Source of the DNA: Cercospora beticola
Lineage: Eukaryota > Ascomycota > Dothideomycetes > Mycosphaerellales > Mycosphaerellaceae
Direction: 5' to 3'
NCBI RefSeq assembly: GCF_033473495.1
Contig: NC_088938.1
Coordinates: forward strand, 2,356,001 to 2,420,000
Length of the DNA stretch: 64,000 nucleotides
Made by a program: the position numbers and the translations under genes. The stretch's first letter is position 1. Every line of letters begins with the position of its first letter. Positions 35,864 to 48,223 of this stretch are shown here, piece after piece. The notes below the pieces were generated by a model. The model saw only the letters and a list, made by a program, of their open reading frames with translations. It did not search any database and was not told where the DNA came from.

Positions 35864-38007
35864 TGTTGATGCTCTGACTGGGAAAATTTTTGTGTCGATG
35901 TGTTCGTTTAGCGGGAGTTTTTATTGCATGTTGGGAACCTTTTCGATTGTACATGCGAAATTCGTGTGGATATCCTGTGTCAGAGTTTTAATTCCACGCT
36001 CGCCTGCTGTGACTCTTTTGCTGTTTCTACAGTGTCCATCTTTCGTTGCCAGGTGGTGATGAGGCTTTGGGGCCAAGAAGTCGGCAGGCCCGGTGTAAAG
36101 GAATGACGAGTTAATTGATTCAAGCTGACTCTGCTACACATGTAATATGCGATTAACGATCGAATAGGTCCTGCTTTTTGTGTCGTCGTGGCAATGAAGT
36201 CGTTTTGAGTTGACGGGCCTTCTGCAGAGCAATGACATTGTTCTGATATAGCATGCTTCGGCGATACGACTCTCGCCTTCAACTCCACTTGGAAGACTAT
36301 GCATTTGACAATTAGTGCAGTCGGTGCGGCGGCAGAGGACGAGCAGATGCTTCTTCGGACTCCGCCACGATGATGCCGGAGTCCGTGGTGATGCCACCTG
36401 CTCTCGGTGCAACAGTGTGAAATTGTACCTACGAAGCACGGTTCACAAGTTGCAGTTACTGCGTATAGATGTTGCAGAGTTTGTATAAGTCGTGCAGTCG
36501 GAGAATTGGCGAGTCAAGTTTGTGCCAAGACGTATGATCGCCACGAGGTCTGCTTCATTACCAAAGATCGTTTTGAGGCCAGTGCTTTTGTGTGCGGGTT
36601 TAGGTGGACCAGGATTGATGAACTGTTGGTTTGAGAACTTGTTAGCTTGTCAGAGATGTTGGATATCACGGTATCAGGAATGGTCTGGCCATGAGGTGAT
36701 GAGGTGCTGAGAGAAGCGCAATTGTTTCTCGATCGATGCTGCTGGTTGGAGAGTGCTTCAATCGACAATGCGAATGCCAGTTGGGAGTCGAAGTTCGGAG
36801 TCCGTTGCGGGCTGGCTTCTGACATGTTGGCGCGACTGCGCGATGGAGGCACGCGTGCGTTCTTCGATAGTGTCGATATGAGACACGGGCCGAGTTGCGT
36901 GAGGCGTGTCCGCATCGGGGGTGGTGGTTTCTAAGTCATACCCAAACGGTGTGGGATTGATCCCGTCATCAGCCACATTCATCAGTCGCGAGGCATCCTG
37001 ATGAGCATGTCTGAGCGGGACCATATATCGACGACTGCGCTAGCAATCTGCGGAGGAGCAAGGCGCTCCGGGCGGCCACGAATGGCACACAGTGCGATGG
37101 ACGGGGAGAAGCAGTGGATGAAACGTCGTGCAGCGAGCGAGGGACGTCAGGAGGGCAGTGGAGGGATGTGGAGGACAGGGCGCTGCGAGTGGCTCGCGAG
37201 CGTGTTGGTGAAACAGGATCACAGGCCTTGTCACACGGAGTTCTGGCTTGCTTCGGCAGTGACGACCTGGCGCCGGCGATTGGTCGCGCCTGCCAGCGCT
37301 GACTGCCCGCGGCAAGTGTGATTCGCTGGACGGGCTCCCTCCACGCACCAGAAGCTCAGCAACTGCTTAGCGCGTGGCCCGATCTCAGAGACTTTCTCGC
37401 AGTCGCAACACCTCATCAGACTGCGCTTCTGTCTCACTCGCTCCAAGCGCCAGTCTTCCCTCTCTTTCCCCCTCACTCTCTCTTTGACAGACGCGCCTGT
37501 GGCAGCGAGCGAGCGTGACACTCACTTTCACCCCTCCCACACTCTTTCCATCGGCGGCACTGGACATACTTCAGCGAAGCTTGCCGCCAACCCACTCCCT
37601 TGCGAAACTCGCTCCACCACCACCACCACCACCACCACCGCGCATACTGCGTCTCGTCGCCCTCTACATTCCTTCATCTGCTCGTGCCCCAGTCGGCCAA
37701 CAGATCGATTACTGTCCGTGACAGTCGCACCGTTGATCGAAACGCGCCTGCTATTCGCGATTCATCTTCGACGAGAGAGCTATTTCTGGTTCTCTGTTAA
37801 GGTCGAGGATCCCACGATTCAGCTTGCTCAAAGCCAATCTGCAGCAAACTCTCAAAGCCTGACGACCCTCATTCGAGTGACGTGCCGGGCACTTCTTCAC
37901 AACACACGTGAATTTGATCGATATCGCGAGCCCGGAGGACCTTCTGCGTTCTGAACGTTGCAACGCACACCAACGGCAACCACGATCCGAGTACCAAACG
38001 ATCCACC
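35864..38007. other. Long intergenic region with CT-rich leader
   Basis: 2.1 kb downstream of ERO1. A minus-strand ATG frame at 36758-37024 (88 codons) has disordered composition and no family signature; I do not call it. The 37.4-38.0 kb part is strongly pyrimidine-rich and contains a CCA repeat, consistent with the 5' UTR of the next gene. Confidence 0.45.
37614..37639 (+). repeat. CCA trinucleotide microsatellite
   Basis: About 26 bases of uninterrupted CCA units in the presumed leader of the gene at 38008. It is outside any called coding region. Confidence 0.8.
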
Positions 38008-38796
38008 ATGTCGCTCGCACGCGCTTTCACCACGAAGCGCGAGAACAACTCGACGCCCAACTTCAATCTCGGACGCGCAGCCACGCAACGAAACGCCAAA
38101 CCGATCAAGCGATCTCAGATCTCGTCGCCCGTTGCTCTCATATCCACGACCAATCCGTTGTCATATGATGCACCCAACATTGCTGGCACAACACCCATCC
38201 GCGTGCGCAACATCACACCGGCGTCGGCCACGAGTAGCACTGGTGAAGACAGCGATGCTCCATCCTTGAGCTTCGATGGCACCGACACGTCGTCGATCGA
38301 CGAAACGCCCATGACCCCCGAGCCAGAGCCCAACCACCTCAGCTGCTACTTCAAGCCTGGTGTCGACCCCAAGACCGTGCACCGGTCTCGAAGCGGAACG
38401 ACATCAACACCGACCGACGCTCCTGTGATCCCACAGCGAGTCCCTTCGCACTCCAAAAAGGCCCATGAGAACGTCCACCGTAAGCGATCCGTGCAGCGCC
38501 TTATGTCACCACCAGCAAGTCTGGTGCGACGCAATTCGACTGAATTTTTCGGGATGGCGAGCCAAGGCACTGACGTATCTCGGGACGACAATCCATTTGG
38601 CAATGAGCTGGCACAGCTGGACGCTGTTGCAGAGGAAATGAGCCATGCGGTGCGAGACGCCGAGGCCGAGGAGGACAAAATTTTCATGAAGGCTCACGGA
38701 CTGGCCTGCTTTGGTATTGACGACTACATGTTGGAGATCAAAGGTCTGGTCTACGATTACCTGGTTGAGGAGCCGGTCGAGCCAGTCTGGATCTAG
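38008..38796 (+). CDS. Hypothetical protein, probably conserved in ascomycetes
   Basis: A single-exon protein of 262 aa with no domain I recognise. Residues 1-200 are hydrophilic and rich in Ser, Thr, Pro and Arg (IKRSQISSPVALIS, PMTPEPEPNHLSCYFKP, KKAHENVHRKRSVQRLMSPP), with several SP/TP sites, and look disordered and phosphorylatable. The last 70 residues are acidic and helical, ending in a compact motif (HGLACFGIDDYMLEIKGLVY, then DYLVEEPVEPVWI). That segment looks conserved and is likely an interaction module. There is no signal peptide or membrane span. The ATG at 38008 follows a long CT-rich leader. Confidence 0.72.
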   Translation: MSLARAFTTKRENNSTPNFNLGRAATQRNAKPIKRSQISSPVALISTTNPLSYDAPNIAGTTPIRVRNITPASATSSTGEDSDAPSLSFDGTDTSSIDETPMTPEPEPNHLSCYFKPGVDPKTVHRSRSGTTSTPTDAPVIPQRVPSHSKKAHENVHRKRSVQRLMSPPASLVRRNSTEFFGMASQGTDVSRDDNPFGNELAQLDAVAEEMSHAVRDAEAEEDKIFMKAHGLACFGIDDYMLEIKGLVYDYLVEEPVEPVWI

Positions 38797-40146
38797 ATGA
38801 TCAATGCGACGGATCATGCGGTCCCACGCAATCGAACGCGTCGAATCTTGAAATCGACGAGTTGCAGATGCGGTGCTTCCGACTTCGCCCACCTGAAAGC
38901 GGATTGGCAGCATCCACTTGCATGGCCACCAGCATGCACATGTCACCGACGCGAAAGGAAAGACATTACTTCTTGCTCATACTTCTTGGCTGTCACCCGA
39001 CAACATGCTCCAGCTTTCCGACCACAGTCTCTCGTTATTTCTTTACATTTACCATGAGCAACCACTTTACCCTGGCGGGACCTCTCTTTGACGAATCTGA
39101 CGACGATCACATGGGGATTGCAGTCCTTGCCGTCCACTCTTTTGACGAATTTTCTTGATGATGACAATGTTTATTGGGAATAGATGAAGGGCGTTGCTGT
39201 CAGATGTTCTTCACATGGCGCGAATACCTGCGGAAGGGCAAATGGGACTCTGCTTCGACAGCGCTCTGGCGAGTCTTGAGATAGGCTTCATCTCTGGCTT
39301 AGCCAGGGCAGCTTACTTGTACATGAACATTGATATGAAAAGTTGCATACACTACCATCGTGCTGCATCCACCCCTGCCGTCACTTGTGCGTATTGCTGT
39401 GTGCATGTGCGTGTCCATGTCTCCGTCCTGCCGAGCGCGACCGGGCCGAATTAGAGCATTGTGGCATCATGAGTATTTCTTGTTGGCGTTCCGGATGTCG
39501 CCTCTCGTTCCGCACCACTCGTGGGCGATCGTGGTCGTGGCACAAGACTGCACAGCTCACGCACGTGAGGCCGGATGCAGTTTAGCGCGGGGTCGGATCG
39601 CGCTTGCCGTCGCATTCGGGCACGGCCGCACGTGCGCATTAGTTCATTTGTTTACACGCTCACAATAATCTTTCTGGAAGTTGCTTCTCTCTGCTACCAA
39701 AGACTAACGCCCATTCGACGTCTTTCTTCATTTCTCCTCTGCTACGCGCCCACGCCACGTTGGAAGCGCAACTTGCTGCCTGGTGCACACGTCACCACCT
39801 CCCACGACACGACTTCGGCAACGACCGACCTGCCGTCCAACGCGAAGCTTGCACGTTAGACGCGGTGCCTGCAGTAGCTTTGCACCCCTCCACTACCGGC
39901 ACCGCACCACACCGTACGCACTCTCACCACCCGCTGGCCCTCCGCCCCCCCCCTGCTGCGTGCTGCACCACGGACGCTGTGTCACCAATTGCCCTCTCTC
40001 GTTCCATCTCGGCCCTCCGTTGCACCGCGACGCCCGCGGTGAAGACATCGCCAAGAGCACTCAGTCTCCGCGGTACCGCTTCAGTGGGGTGATCAGCAGG
40101 AGCACAGGATACCTGCGAGCAAGTCAAAACAACCACGACAGACACA
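38797..40146. other. Intergenic, CKS1 upstream region
   Basis: 1.35 kb. Open frames of about 100-150 codons in 39.3-40.2 kb are low-complexity and overlap the CT- and CCA-rich leader of CKS1. A short poly-C run lies near 39946-39953. No gene supported. Confidence 0.5.
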
Positions 40147-40648
40147 ATGGCCAGCATGGACATCGATTTCACGAGGCGGAACAAGAAGCCCCGTCTGCTG
40201 ACGGATTCCGAGCGGGACAAGCTGGACGAGTTTATTGATGCCATTCACTACTCTTCGCGGTGAGTCACCCATGAGACCACTCAAAGCGTTTCACTGGAGC
40301 GTCAATGGAGGCTAACGTGACATTGTGCGACACAGATACAACGACGACCACTACGAGTACCGTCACGTCCAACTTCCGAAGCAGATGTTGAAAGCGATAC
40401 CCAAAGACTACTTTGACGGAGCCCGAGGCACACTGAAGCTGCTGTGGGAAGATGAATGGAGAGGATTGGGTATTACGCAGAGTCTTGGATGGGAGCACTA
40501 TGAAGTGCATGAGCCCGAGCCACACATTTTGCTATTCAAGTGAGTACAAATTTTCCTGGCCGCGTGGAATGGTCACGAGGATGAGACAGTCATGCTGACA
40601 TGTGCGCGTCTTCTCAGGCGACCGATGAACTTTCAAGCGAATCAATGA
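40147..40648 (+). CDS. CKS1: Cyclin-dependent kinase regulatory subunit
   Basis: A small cell-cycle adaptor (115 aa) that binds CDK1 and phosphorylated substrates. Three exons: 40147-40259, 40336-40539 and 40618-40648; introns 76 and 78 nt. Diagnostic CKS motifs are [40 protein letters not shown] and [13 protein letters not shown]. The beta-hinge HEPEPH sequence is intact. The last exon encodes only 10 residues ([10 protein letters not shown]). Nuclear/cytoplasmic, presumably essential. Confidence 0.97.
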
Positions 40649-41547
40649 TTTTAGCACGTTCAAATCAGCATTGAGATTACGCCATCACAACGAGCGGAAG
40701 AAGCAAAGCGGAACATGACGTCCCATTGAGAGCAACGAATCCCGACATGGTGGCGTCCTTCTGGATCGGATTGACGAAACTTGCTTCCGTGGTTACATCT
40801 CCGATGCAAGGCCAGTACCTGGTACGGAGGCAAGCCTTTGGCATACGGGGGACCAGGGAGACCAACCGGCGTGGTCGGCACCTTTCGCGGGATACCTCAT
40901 GACTTCGCTTGGGATGAAGGCTGGAACGTTTTGCTTGCTTGCGTACGCGCCCTGCTTTTCTCTTGCATCCGGAGATGGCGCATCGCCGCATTTACTTTTG
41001 TCACGAGGTTATGCATTAACGGTCGGTCGGTCAGTCAGTCAATTGCAAGGTGTTTCTGTTGTTGCCATGGGGATCTGATCTTTTTCGTTGTTTTCTCTCT
41101 CCACTCTGAGAGTACACAGCGCGAGCCGAAGGTTGTCATCCTCACACCCGGCGTCCTCTCAAGCAGCTGCCTGTCTCATTCCAAGCATAGTGTATAGGTA
41201 ATTTTGAAAGGGGAAACAAATACCATTTCTTGATCATGGCGCCCTTCCCTTTACCCTTGTCTTTCCTCTCCGTGCACATATGTATCCTTAGGGGCTGCAA
41301 CAGGCCATCTCCAAAGAATTCCATAGTGACTGCTCATTGGAAGCTGCTCGCGCAAACACAAGCATGGCAAATGACACAGCGAGAAAGACAATGATTCATG
41401 ACGCTGAAATGGAGAACAAAAAGTCTATATCATTATCAAGTAACAAGTCTATATCGTCGTCGTAACAACATGGTCATGATCCTCATGTCATACTCATATT
41501 AGACGCCAAACCAAAATCTATATCATCTCTTCACACATTCATTAACT
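40649..41547. other. Convergent 3' region, CKS1 and mutanase
   Basis: 0.9 kb between convergent genes, no supported gene. Small tandem GGTC/AGTC units lie near 41021-41041. Confidence 0.5.
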
Positions 41548-43521
41548 TCAACGTGATCGGCTCACCGCGGCTCCTGTCGCTGCTGCTGCAGTGGACGATG
41601 TCGTTGCTGCACTAGTCGCAGGGGCAATAGCCGCGGGTGCTCCGACAGGTGAACAAGCGCAATTGGGCGAGCAGACGCAGACAATGTTTTGCGTTAGGGT
41701 GATTTGCATTGTGAGGGTGGAAGTCACTGCTGCGCCGCTGGGTGTTGTTGTGGGTGCTGTTGTTATGCTTGAGCTGGGGATTCTGGTGGTTGATGAGGAG
41801 GAAGAGGCGGGGCGTGTGGAGGTCGTTGACGTGCTTGTTCCGGTGCTGGTTCTACTCGTGGTGGAGGTAGAGGTCGAGGAGGAAGCAGGGATAGTCGTGG
41901 TGGAGCGGGTGCTGGTGGTGAGGGAGGATGTGGACGTGGAGCTCGTGGCAGCCCTGCTTGTCGTTGTTGATGAAGAAGATGAAACTGCTCCTGGGGCATT
42001 GCCCACAGCGGAACCGACCCAGGCATTCCAGTTCGTGACGCCGTTTTGACAGCTTGTCGAAATTGGCTTTCCTGTCTGTTGGATCACAGTGTTGCCATTT
42101 CGAACAACGCTGATCGAAACTTGTCCTGTCCTTCCATTGAATGGCACGCTTCCGTGATAGAGCCCTCTTCCGCCCGATGGCTTGTTCCTCCATGTTGCCG
42201 TGGTGTTGACTCCGCCAATGGTGACGATCGCATCTGCTGGCGAGTCTAGCAGAGCAGTGAAGAAAACGTTATCTTGCACGACTTCGGCTGCTCGATATTG
42301 CTGTTGGCCGTGGCTAGCGGTGTTTCCTGAGGTTCCTCCATCGCCACATGCATTCTTTGGGCTGAGACGGTACCAGTACTCGAGGGTCTCGTTGGCCACC
42401 GGCTGGACGCCACCGTTCTTGTAAGTGCTGATCCAGTATGGAAGAAGAGCCCGCCAGCCATCGTGAGGCATATCTTGAGCGTAGTTATAGGGCGCTCCGC
42501 CTGGGGCGAAAGCACCGAAGTCGGCGTTACGCTGAGGACCAATGTAGTGCGATTCAGGCCTACGTTAGACGACTGTGTCAGCGTGAGGTTGGCATGTCCT
42601 AGGTTGAGATACTCACCAGTCATTCCAGGAGATAATCTGAACCCACTCAGGCTGCAACTGCAAGACCTGACTCCAGCGGTCGTACCACAAATCATCACCG
42701 CGCCACAGCCAGTTCTTGCTCCACGTAGGAACGTTTGCGTAAAACCATGGCGACACTCCCATCATATATGGCTCCCTACCGGCAGCGCTAATCCACTGCT
42801 GGTCTCTGCTGGTGGTCATGTCATTTGGTCCGTTTGGCCAGGCCTCCCACGAGAACAAGCCATCGGCAACGCCTCCAGACGCTGAAGCTGCGGCGGAAGG
42901 TCCGATGGAGGCCCATTCGGGAACAAAGAAGCAGTTTGTTTGACTCTTGATGTTGGCCCAGTCTCCTGAGTTCTGTGTTCCTTCGAAGCTGCTCGGTATT
43001 AGTGCTACTGATCATGTGCATATTGGAGTTCTACATCTCTTACGTTGTTGCGATGGGTTTGCCGTTGTAGGTCATGTGGGCTGAGTTAGGACCATACTGC
43101 TTCATGTAGTTGATGACAGCAGATGCTGGCCAAGGGCCGTTGCCAGCATAATCGAAGCTGTGGCAACTGTCAGCATTCCGCAGCGCCTCTGCGTGTATAT
43201 GAGTCTCACCTGAAGAGAAGCTTGAAGCCCAGAGAGTTCGCGGCTTGGAAAGCGTTCGCAATAGATTGGTCCTATGTCTGGTCAGTCTGCCTGCTAGTCT
43301 GATTGTCCCGGTCTATTCCGTACCAGCTGACTGCTTGGGTTATACGCCATGTTCAGCGCAAAGGCGTCGATGCTAGCATCTTGAGCAGCCTTGATGTCGT
43401 ATTGCCAGTCGGCAAGCGAGTAGCTGTAGGAGTTGGCCAACATGAAGTGTGCCATGACAGCCTTGGCCTCGACAGCGCTCGCGCCAGCAAGCGCTGCCAT
43501 GAGCAGAGTGAACCAGCTCAT
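41548..43521 (-). CDS. Secreted alpha-1,3-glucanase (mutanase), GH71
   Basis: Hydrolyses alpha-1,3-glucan of fungal cell walls; 585 aa, secreted. Five exons: 43324-43521, 43210-43271, 43044-43157, 42617-42988 and 41548-42559, with introns of 52, 52, 55 and 57 nt. Signal peptide MSWFTLLMAALAGASAVEA is followed by the GH71 barrel: VMAHFMLANSYSYSLADWQ, IDAFALNMAYNP, LLFSFDYAGNGPWP, DGLFSWEAWP, SPWFYANVPTWSKNWLW and SWNDWPESHYIGPQ. Acidic residues in FSFDYAG and FSWEAW are in the expected active-site strands. A beta-sandwich module follows, then a long Ser/Thr linker and a short Cys-containing end (VCVCSPNCACSP). Likely roles are wall remodelling, autolysis or mycoparasitism. A recognisable CBM24 is not evident. 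Confidence 0.93.
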
Positions 43522-45115
43522 CTTGTCGAATGTCGCTGCCGATGGAGTGCGAAGGTGGAACAGAGGTCAGGGAAGGTTACACAACATGAGGGAGGCCTTC
43601 TTTTGTGTATGTCGCGCCACGTCCTTTGCGGCAGCAGAATACGCCTCAGGGCGTCGGACATGTGCGTTGAGGGCTTTCATGGCAATCCCATCCGATCATT
43701 CAGCTGGACGCCATGCGTTAGACGCCGGCCGTCTGGCCTCGTCTCGCAGCTCTGCACTGACGATTCGGGGCAAGTCTGGCCATGATATCAGCCTCAAGTG
43801 CAGCCAAAGCACAGCCATGGTCAGGCCACGAGTCGATGTATTGTCCCGAAGCGTGTAGAGCACATGTTGAGCGTCGTGGGAAGTGCCTCCACAGGGCTGC
43901 GCGAGAGTCGTGTCATTGGAGCGCCGTCGACGCCAAGCAGGCCTGGACACGTGGGAAGAGTCGGGAGGCGTCTTTTGACTTCTCAAAACTTCGTGACTTT
44001 GACAGCACGACACTTTCTCGCCGCCGCGTCTGATTTTACTGTGACCGCTCCCACCCGGCGTGGCATGCTCCTACGCGAATGCGCAGAATCATGTCCAGTC
44101 ACGACCATACTGCCGCTTCCACGTGGTCTTGCTTCTGGCCGCCCCTTTCGCCTTCCAGAGCGACGTCTTGCCCTGGAAGGCATTTGTGGCAGCAGCAGAG
44201 TTTGGCTCTTGCGTGATTACGGCGGGAGCATGCTCGACGGCTTTATCTAAAGCGTTAATGCGGCTGCTCGGTGCCTTTCGCCGGTGATGAGAAGAAAGAC
44301 ATGCTCTGTAAACGCTCCCGCGTGAGAAAAGGCCGTGGCAGCAAAAGATTCGGACCTGGTACCAGACTTGCTCACTAAATTGCACAGGTCATTCTGTCGC
44401 CTGCGACACGGAAGGAAGCAGCCCTCACATCCTTCTGTGATTTAGCGGAACTCTTTCCAACTACTTGTAAAGCGGGCTCATCTTCATGTAACCCATACAC
44501 TTGTCAACCAGAAGGCTCCGACGAAGCCTTGACTCCACGCCCTGCGAACAAAAGAGCAGATCGGCAACTGCTCTCAGCGACCGCAAGGAGTCTGGGTCAA
44601 GCTAGCTGATGCCAGCCCACCATAGGCTGTCGAAGGGACATGGAAACATGCCATGAACATACCCGCAATTCACGCTGCGTGTCGCAACGCCGACAGCAGT
44701 GCTGCGAGATTTGCGCTGCCGGCAATCATGTCACCAATTGGTAGAACACGGTGCGAAGCACTGGAGCAAGAACGCGAAGCAAAAAATCCGAGAAGGACAA
44801 ACCGTAAGTCACTCTGCAGCGACAAATGAAATCGAATACGTCTGTAGGTACACACCTGTGCAGTGCAGGGCATGATGCAGTTGTAAGGCGTTCCGGCAAA
44901 CAAGCTCTCATCAGCACACAGACTATTCTAGAGCCCAATCTGGACACCGCCAAGGATTTGACTCTGGCTCAGCTCGAAGCTATACGCCGACACATAGGCT
45001 CAGCTGAGGATCATCAGTATATGACAAGGTCTCGAGAGAACATTCTCTCATGGACTGATTATAAAGGTACTGCAAAGATTCGCATGTGGTTTTGCCACCA
45101 AGTACAATTCCAATA
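43522..45115. other. Divergent promoter region, mutanase and hydrolase
   Basis: 1.6 kb between head-to-head genes. No supported gene. A TATAAAG motif lies near the right edge. Confidence 0.5.
45060..45066 (+). promoter_or_regulatory. TATA box of the beta-lactamase-fold gene
   Basis: TATAAAG, 50 bases upstream of the ATG at 45116. Good match, moderate distance for a fungal promoter. Confidence 0.4.
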
Positions 45116-46737
45116 ATGCCTGATTCACCCTCATCTGCTCAAGAGTTCCCCCAGATTATCAATCTCTTCAAATCGGAGCCCTTCAAGAACCGGGTGAACA
45201 ACCTCCTCGCAGAATGGCACGTTCTGGGTTTCTCGATAGCCATTGTATCGAATAAGAAGGTGTCTTCACAAGGCTTCGGCTTGGCTTCACTAGACCCGGA
45301 AATTCCGTGTACACCAGACACAATCTTCGACATTGCTTCTTCGTCAAATCTCTGACGGCAGCTGCTGTGGGTCTCCTCGTAGAGGATAATGAGAAGTATG
45401 AAGCTGTCAAGTGGGATGCGAAGATGCATGATCTCTTGCCGGAGGACTCCGTACTAAATGAGGATAGCTTCACCGAAGAGGTGACAGTGGAGGACATCCT
45501 GAGCCATCGGAGTGGAGTTCCTGGGTAGCCAAACTCCGCATAGAGTTGTATTGTCGAAGAATGCTGATAATCGAATCGTAGGCATGACGATGCATTCTTC
45601 GGTCTTCGTTCCAAAACCCCAGATTCAGTCAAAACGATAACCAGGAAATTACGACATCTGCCAATCAGCAAACCATTGAGGACTGAATACCAGTATTCCA
45701 ATACCATGTTCGCTGTTGCGACACACCTCGTCGAGACATTGACGGGAAAGACTTTTGGAGAATTCATTGAAAAGTCTTTTCTGCGGCCTTCGAGAATGAG
45801 TGATACACACCTCCAACCTAGCGCTGTCAAAACCGCGGGGAAAGAGGACCGCCTTGCGTTGCCGTACCAATGGAGCCAATCTGAACAGATTTTCGAGCTC
45901 AAGAAATGCCAAGAGGTGCCCGAGACGCAAGGTGCAGGTTCCATTCAGACTTCTGTGAACGACCATATTAGATGGGTGCAGGCGCTGATGCATCAGGAAG
46001 GTCCCGTTACGAAGGAGCTCTACGAGGCCCTAACTCGTGTGCGTATCGTGCAGGATCCAGACAGCTCACCCGAAGGACGAGCGCCATTCACTTCTTTCAC
46101 CGGATACGCAGCGGGACTGGAAGTCTCGTACTATCGTGGCCACCAAATTATAGGGCATGATGGTATGATCACCGGATACTCTAGCAGGCATTTCTGGATG
46201 CCCGAGTTCGAGTTCGGTGCAGTTATGCTGGGCAACTCGGAAAGTGCTGGTTCGGTAATAGACGTCTTGTCCAAAGAACTAATCGATGAAATCCTCGAAG
46301 TCCCCATGGAGAAGCGTGTCGATTGGAATGCTCGTGCGCATCAAGTCGATGAGGAATACCAGGCAGAAATGGATAAGTCTATCGCGAAGGAGCTGAGACC
46401 TGACTTGGAATATCCAGAGCTGCTCAAGATTCCATTGAGTGCATATGTTGGAGAGTACTGGAATGCTGGGTACCGTGGTTTCAGCATTGGAGTCAGAGAT
46501 GGGAAGCTGTTCGTCGATGCGACAGAACGGACAATGGGCTTCTGGCTTGAATTTGAGCACTTGGCAGATCAGTCCGTGTTCGTGGTCAAGCTTAGGGACT
46601 ATTATGATGGTTTGTCTGTGGAGCGAGCTGCCGAATTCCGCTTCCAGAATGATCGGGTTGTGAAAGTCGGCATTGACTTCGAAGATGACTTTGATGGGTA
46701 TATTTGGTTTGACAAGGTCGAGCAGAGTAGCGAATGA
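45116..46737 (+). CDS. Serine beta-lactamase-fold hydrolase (class C/esterase type), frameshifted at SxxK
   Basis: A serine hydrolase of the penicillin-binding-protein/beta-lactamase fold, about 521 aa if the frame is corrected. The N-terminus (LLAEWHVLGFSIAIVSNKK) leads to TIFDIASSS, where the catalytic SxxK should follow. The bases read TCA AAT CTC TGA; one more A in the AAA run (45346-45348) would give Lys and then SLTAAAVGLLVED in frame. As written the protein ends after 80 residues. A 57-nt intron (45525-45581) follows HRSGVPG. The C-terminal exon has the Tyr motif YQYSN, GHDGMITGYSS (third catalytic element) and a C-terminal lipocalin-like region. Such fungal proteins are usually esterases or amidases in secondary metabolism or detoxification. 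Its 3' end is 24 bases from the arrestin-like gene. Confidence 0.78.
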
Positions 46738-46761
46738 CAGCTCTGCGGCTTCGCATAGTCG

Positions 46762-48223
46762 TCACTGCGTATCGTATGTCCTCACAAATAGTAGGATGGA
46801 GGTAGCTTGCAAGCTGGTCAGCATGGCATAGGACATCGGGCTCTTGAGACGACATACAGCACTGTCAACGGGGCCGACTGTGGACACCGAATCTCGAAAT
46901 CCATTTCCATCACCGTGTATTCGACGGGAGTGGTAGACTTGCAACGGAACCTCAATGACCAGAGGAGGGTGTGTTACTTGCGCTATGCGAATGTCCACCC
47001 TCACTGCATACCGAACCGTCGCGAGCGGAGTTGCAAAGGTAGGTATGAGCTGTGTAGGTGGCCTTACAGGCATTGGTATCGTGGCTTCGGAAACAATGCC
47101 TGGGGCGTCTGGTCGCGTGTGGGTGTGTTCCCACCACAGAGGGTCGACTGACCACGTGGTTTCATAGATAGTCTCTTTCCGCAGTCGCAGGTATTTGTTC
47201 TTCTTGAGCAAGCGACTACACGCAACTTCACGTATCGGCATTGTAGTGTAGAACGTTCGTCGAATCAGCGCCATTTGGACCTCGCATGTCCATCGAGGCG
47301 GCTGTATCTCCGCGTTCGTCAATCTTAGTGTGGCCAGCGTTAGCGTTACCATGCCTTGCGTATGGCCAGGCTTGCCATCGTAGAACATGGGCAGTGGTCG
47401 AAATTCGGAAGACGAGACTGTGACATCGCCACAAACAGTCCGGAATAATCCTTTGCGTGCTTCTTCGGTTGAGGTGAGCTTGAATTCCCCAGGGAAGTCT
47501 TCCACGCTAATGGGAGGCTCCGGCTCTGTCAAGGGAGAAAAGTCAATTGTGCGTGACCTCCGTATCTGTCGAAGTCGCGGTCCGGTCCCGGACCGGTAGA
47601 ATATGGTGACCGCAATACAGTATTCGATCAGAGGTTGCATGCATTGATTGCCATGTTGATCTCTTGATGTCGGACCAGCTTTGAAGCTCGGAGGTAGACC
47701 AGATAGATGAGGACTCAGATCTTGATTTGGTAAGCATTGCGGAGCGATACGAAACTTGAAAGGCATTATGCAGCGACGTTCGTTGGCATCCTGCTGTGGT
47801 ATTCTTTCTGAACGAGGTATGTTCTGCGACTGCTTAAGGAACTGGCCATAATGAGCGCAGGCATAGTGATGAGATCTCTCAAGCACTCACGTCGTATCTT
47901 GCCGCTGAAGCATAATATTCGTGGTCGACCCAGGTTCGCATAGTGCCTACAGAGTTCAGCATATCGAACCGGATTTAGCTGAGGCTGAGGCCAAGCGCAC
48001 CTTCTAATGTCACGGCGACATGGACAAGCTCTACTGCGTTGACGTATTGAGCATGTATACTTCCTGAGATTAGGTCTTCGGGATGGTACGTGTGGTTGCT
48101 GATGCCGTCCGGACCGTCGTTTCGCAGGCTGATACTGATGTCGTATATCGTCTTGGGTGCTTTTGTCTCTGCTGGTGGGGTTTGCGGGGTGAGACTCTGT
48201 GTTGTGCTCAACGTCAAAGCCAT
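46762..48223 (-). CDS. Arrestin-like N-terminal domain protein
   Basis: About 448 aa; arrestin-fold proteins in fungi recruit Rsp5-type ubiquitin ligases to membrane transporters. Exons: 48001-48223, 47891-47946 and 46762-47829. Introns are 54 nt (47947-48000) and about 61 nt (47830-47890); the last acceptor could shift by 3 or 6 nt without changing frame. Arrestin-type strands are visible: YDISISLRNDG, YHPEDLISGSIHAQY, VAVTLEGTMRTWVDHEYY, ERRCIMPFKFRIAPQC and HLSGLPPSF. The C-terminal half has a second beta domain (MVTLTLATLRLTNAEIQPPR, PTQLIPTFATPLATVRY). No PPxY motif is obvious. It converges on the hydrolase gene 24 bases away, and an acetate transporter starts divergently 1.5 kb away. 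Confidence 0.7.

Noticed and set aside
36758..37024. Minus-strand ATG frame of 88 codons upstream of the gene at 38008
   Set aside because: Disordered composition, no family match and no clear splice to a following exon; may be real, but unsupported.
41591..42049. Glu/Val-rich plus-strand frame opposite the GH71 gene
   Set aside because: Reverse complement of the Ser/Thr-rich linker; composition explains the open frame.
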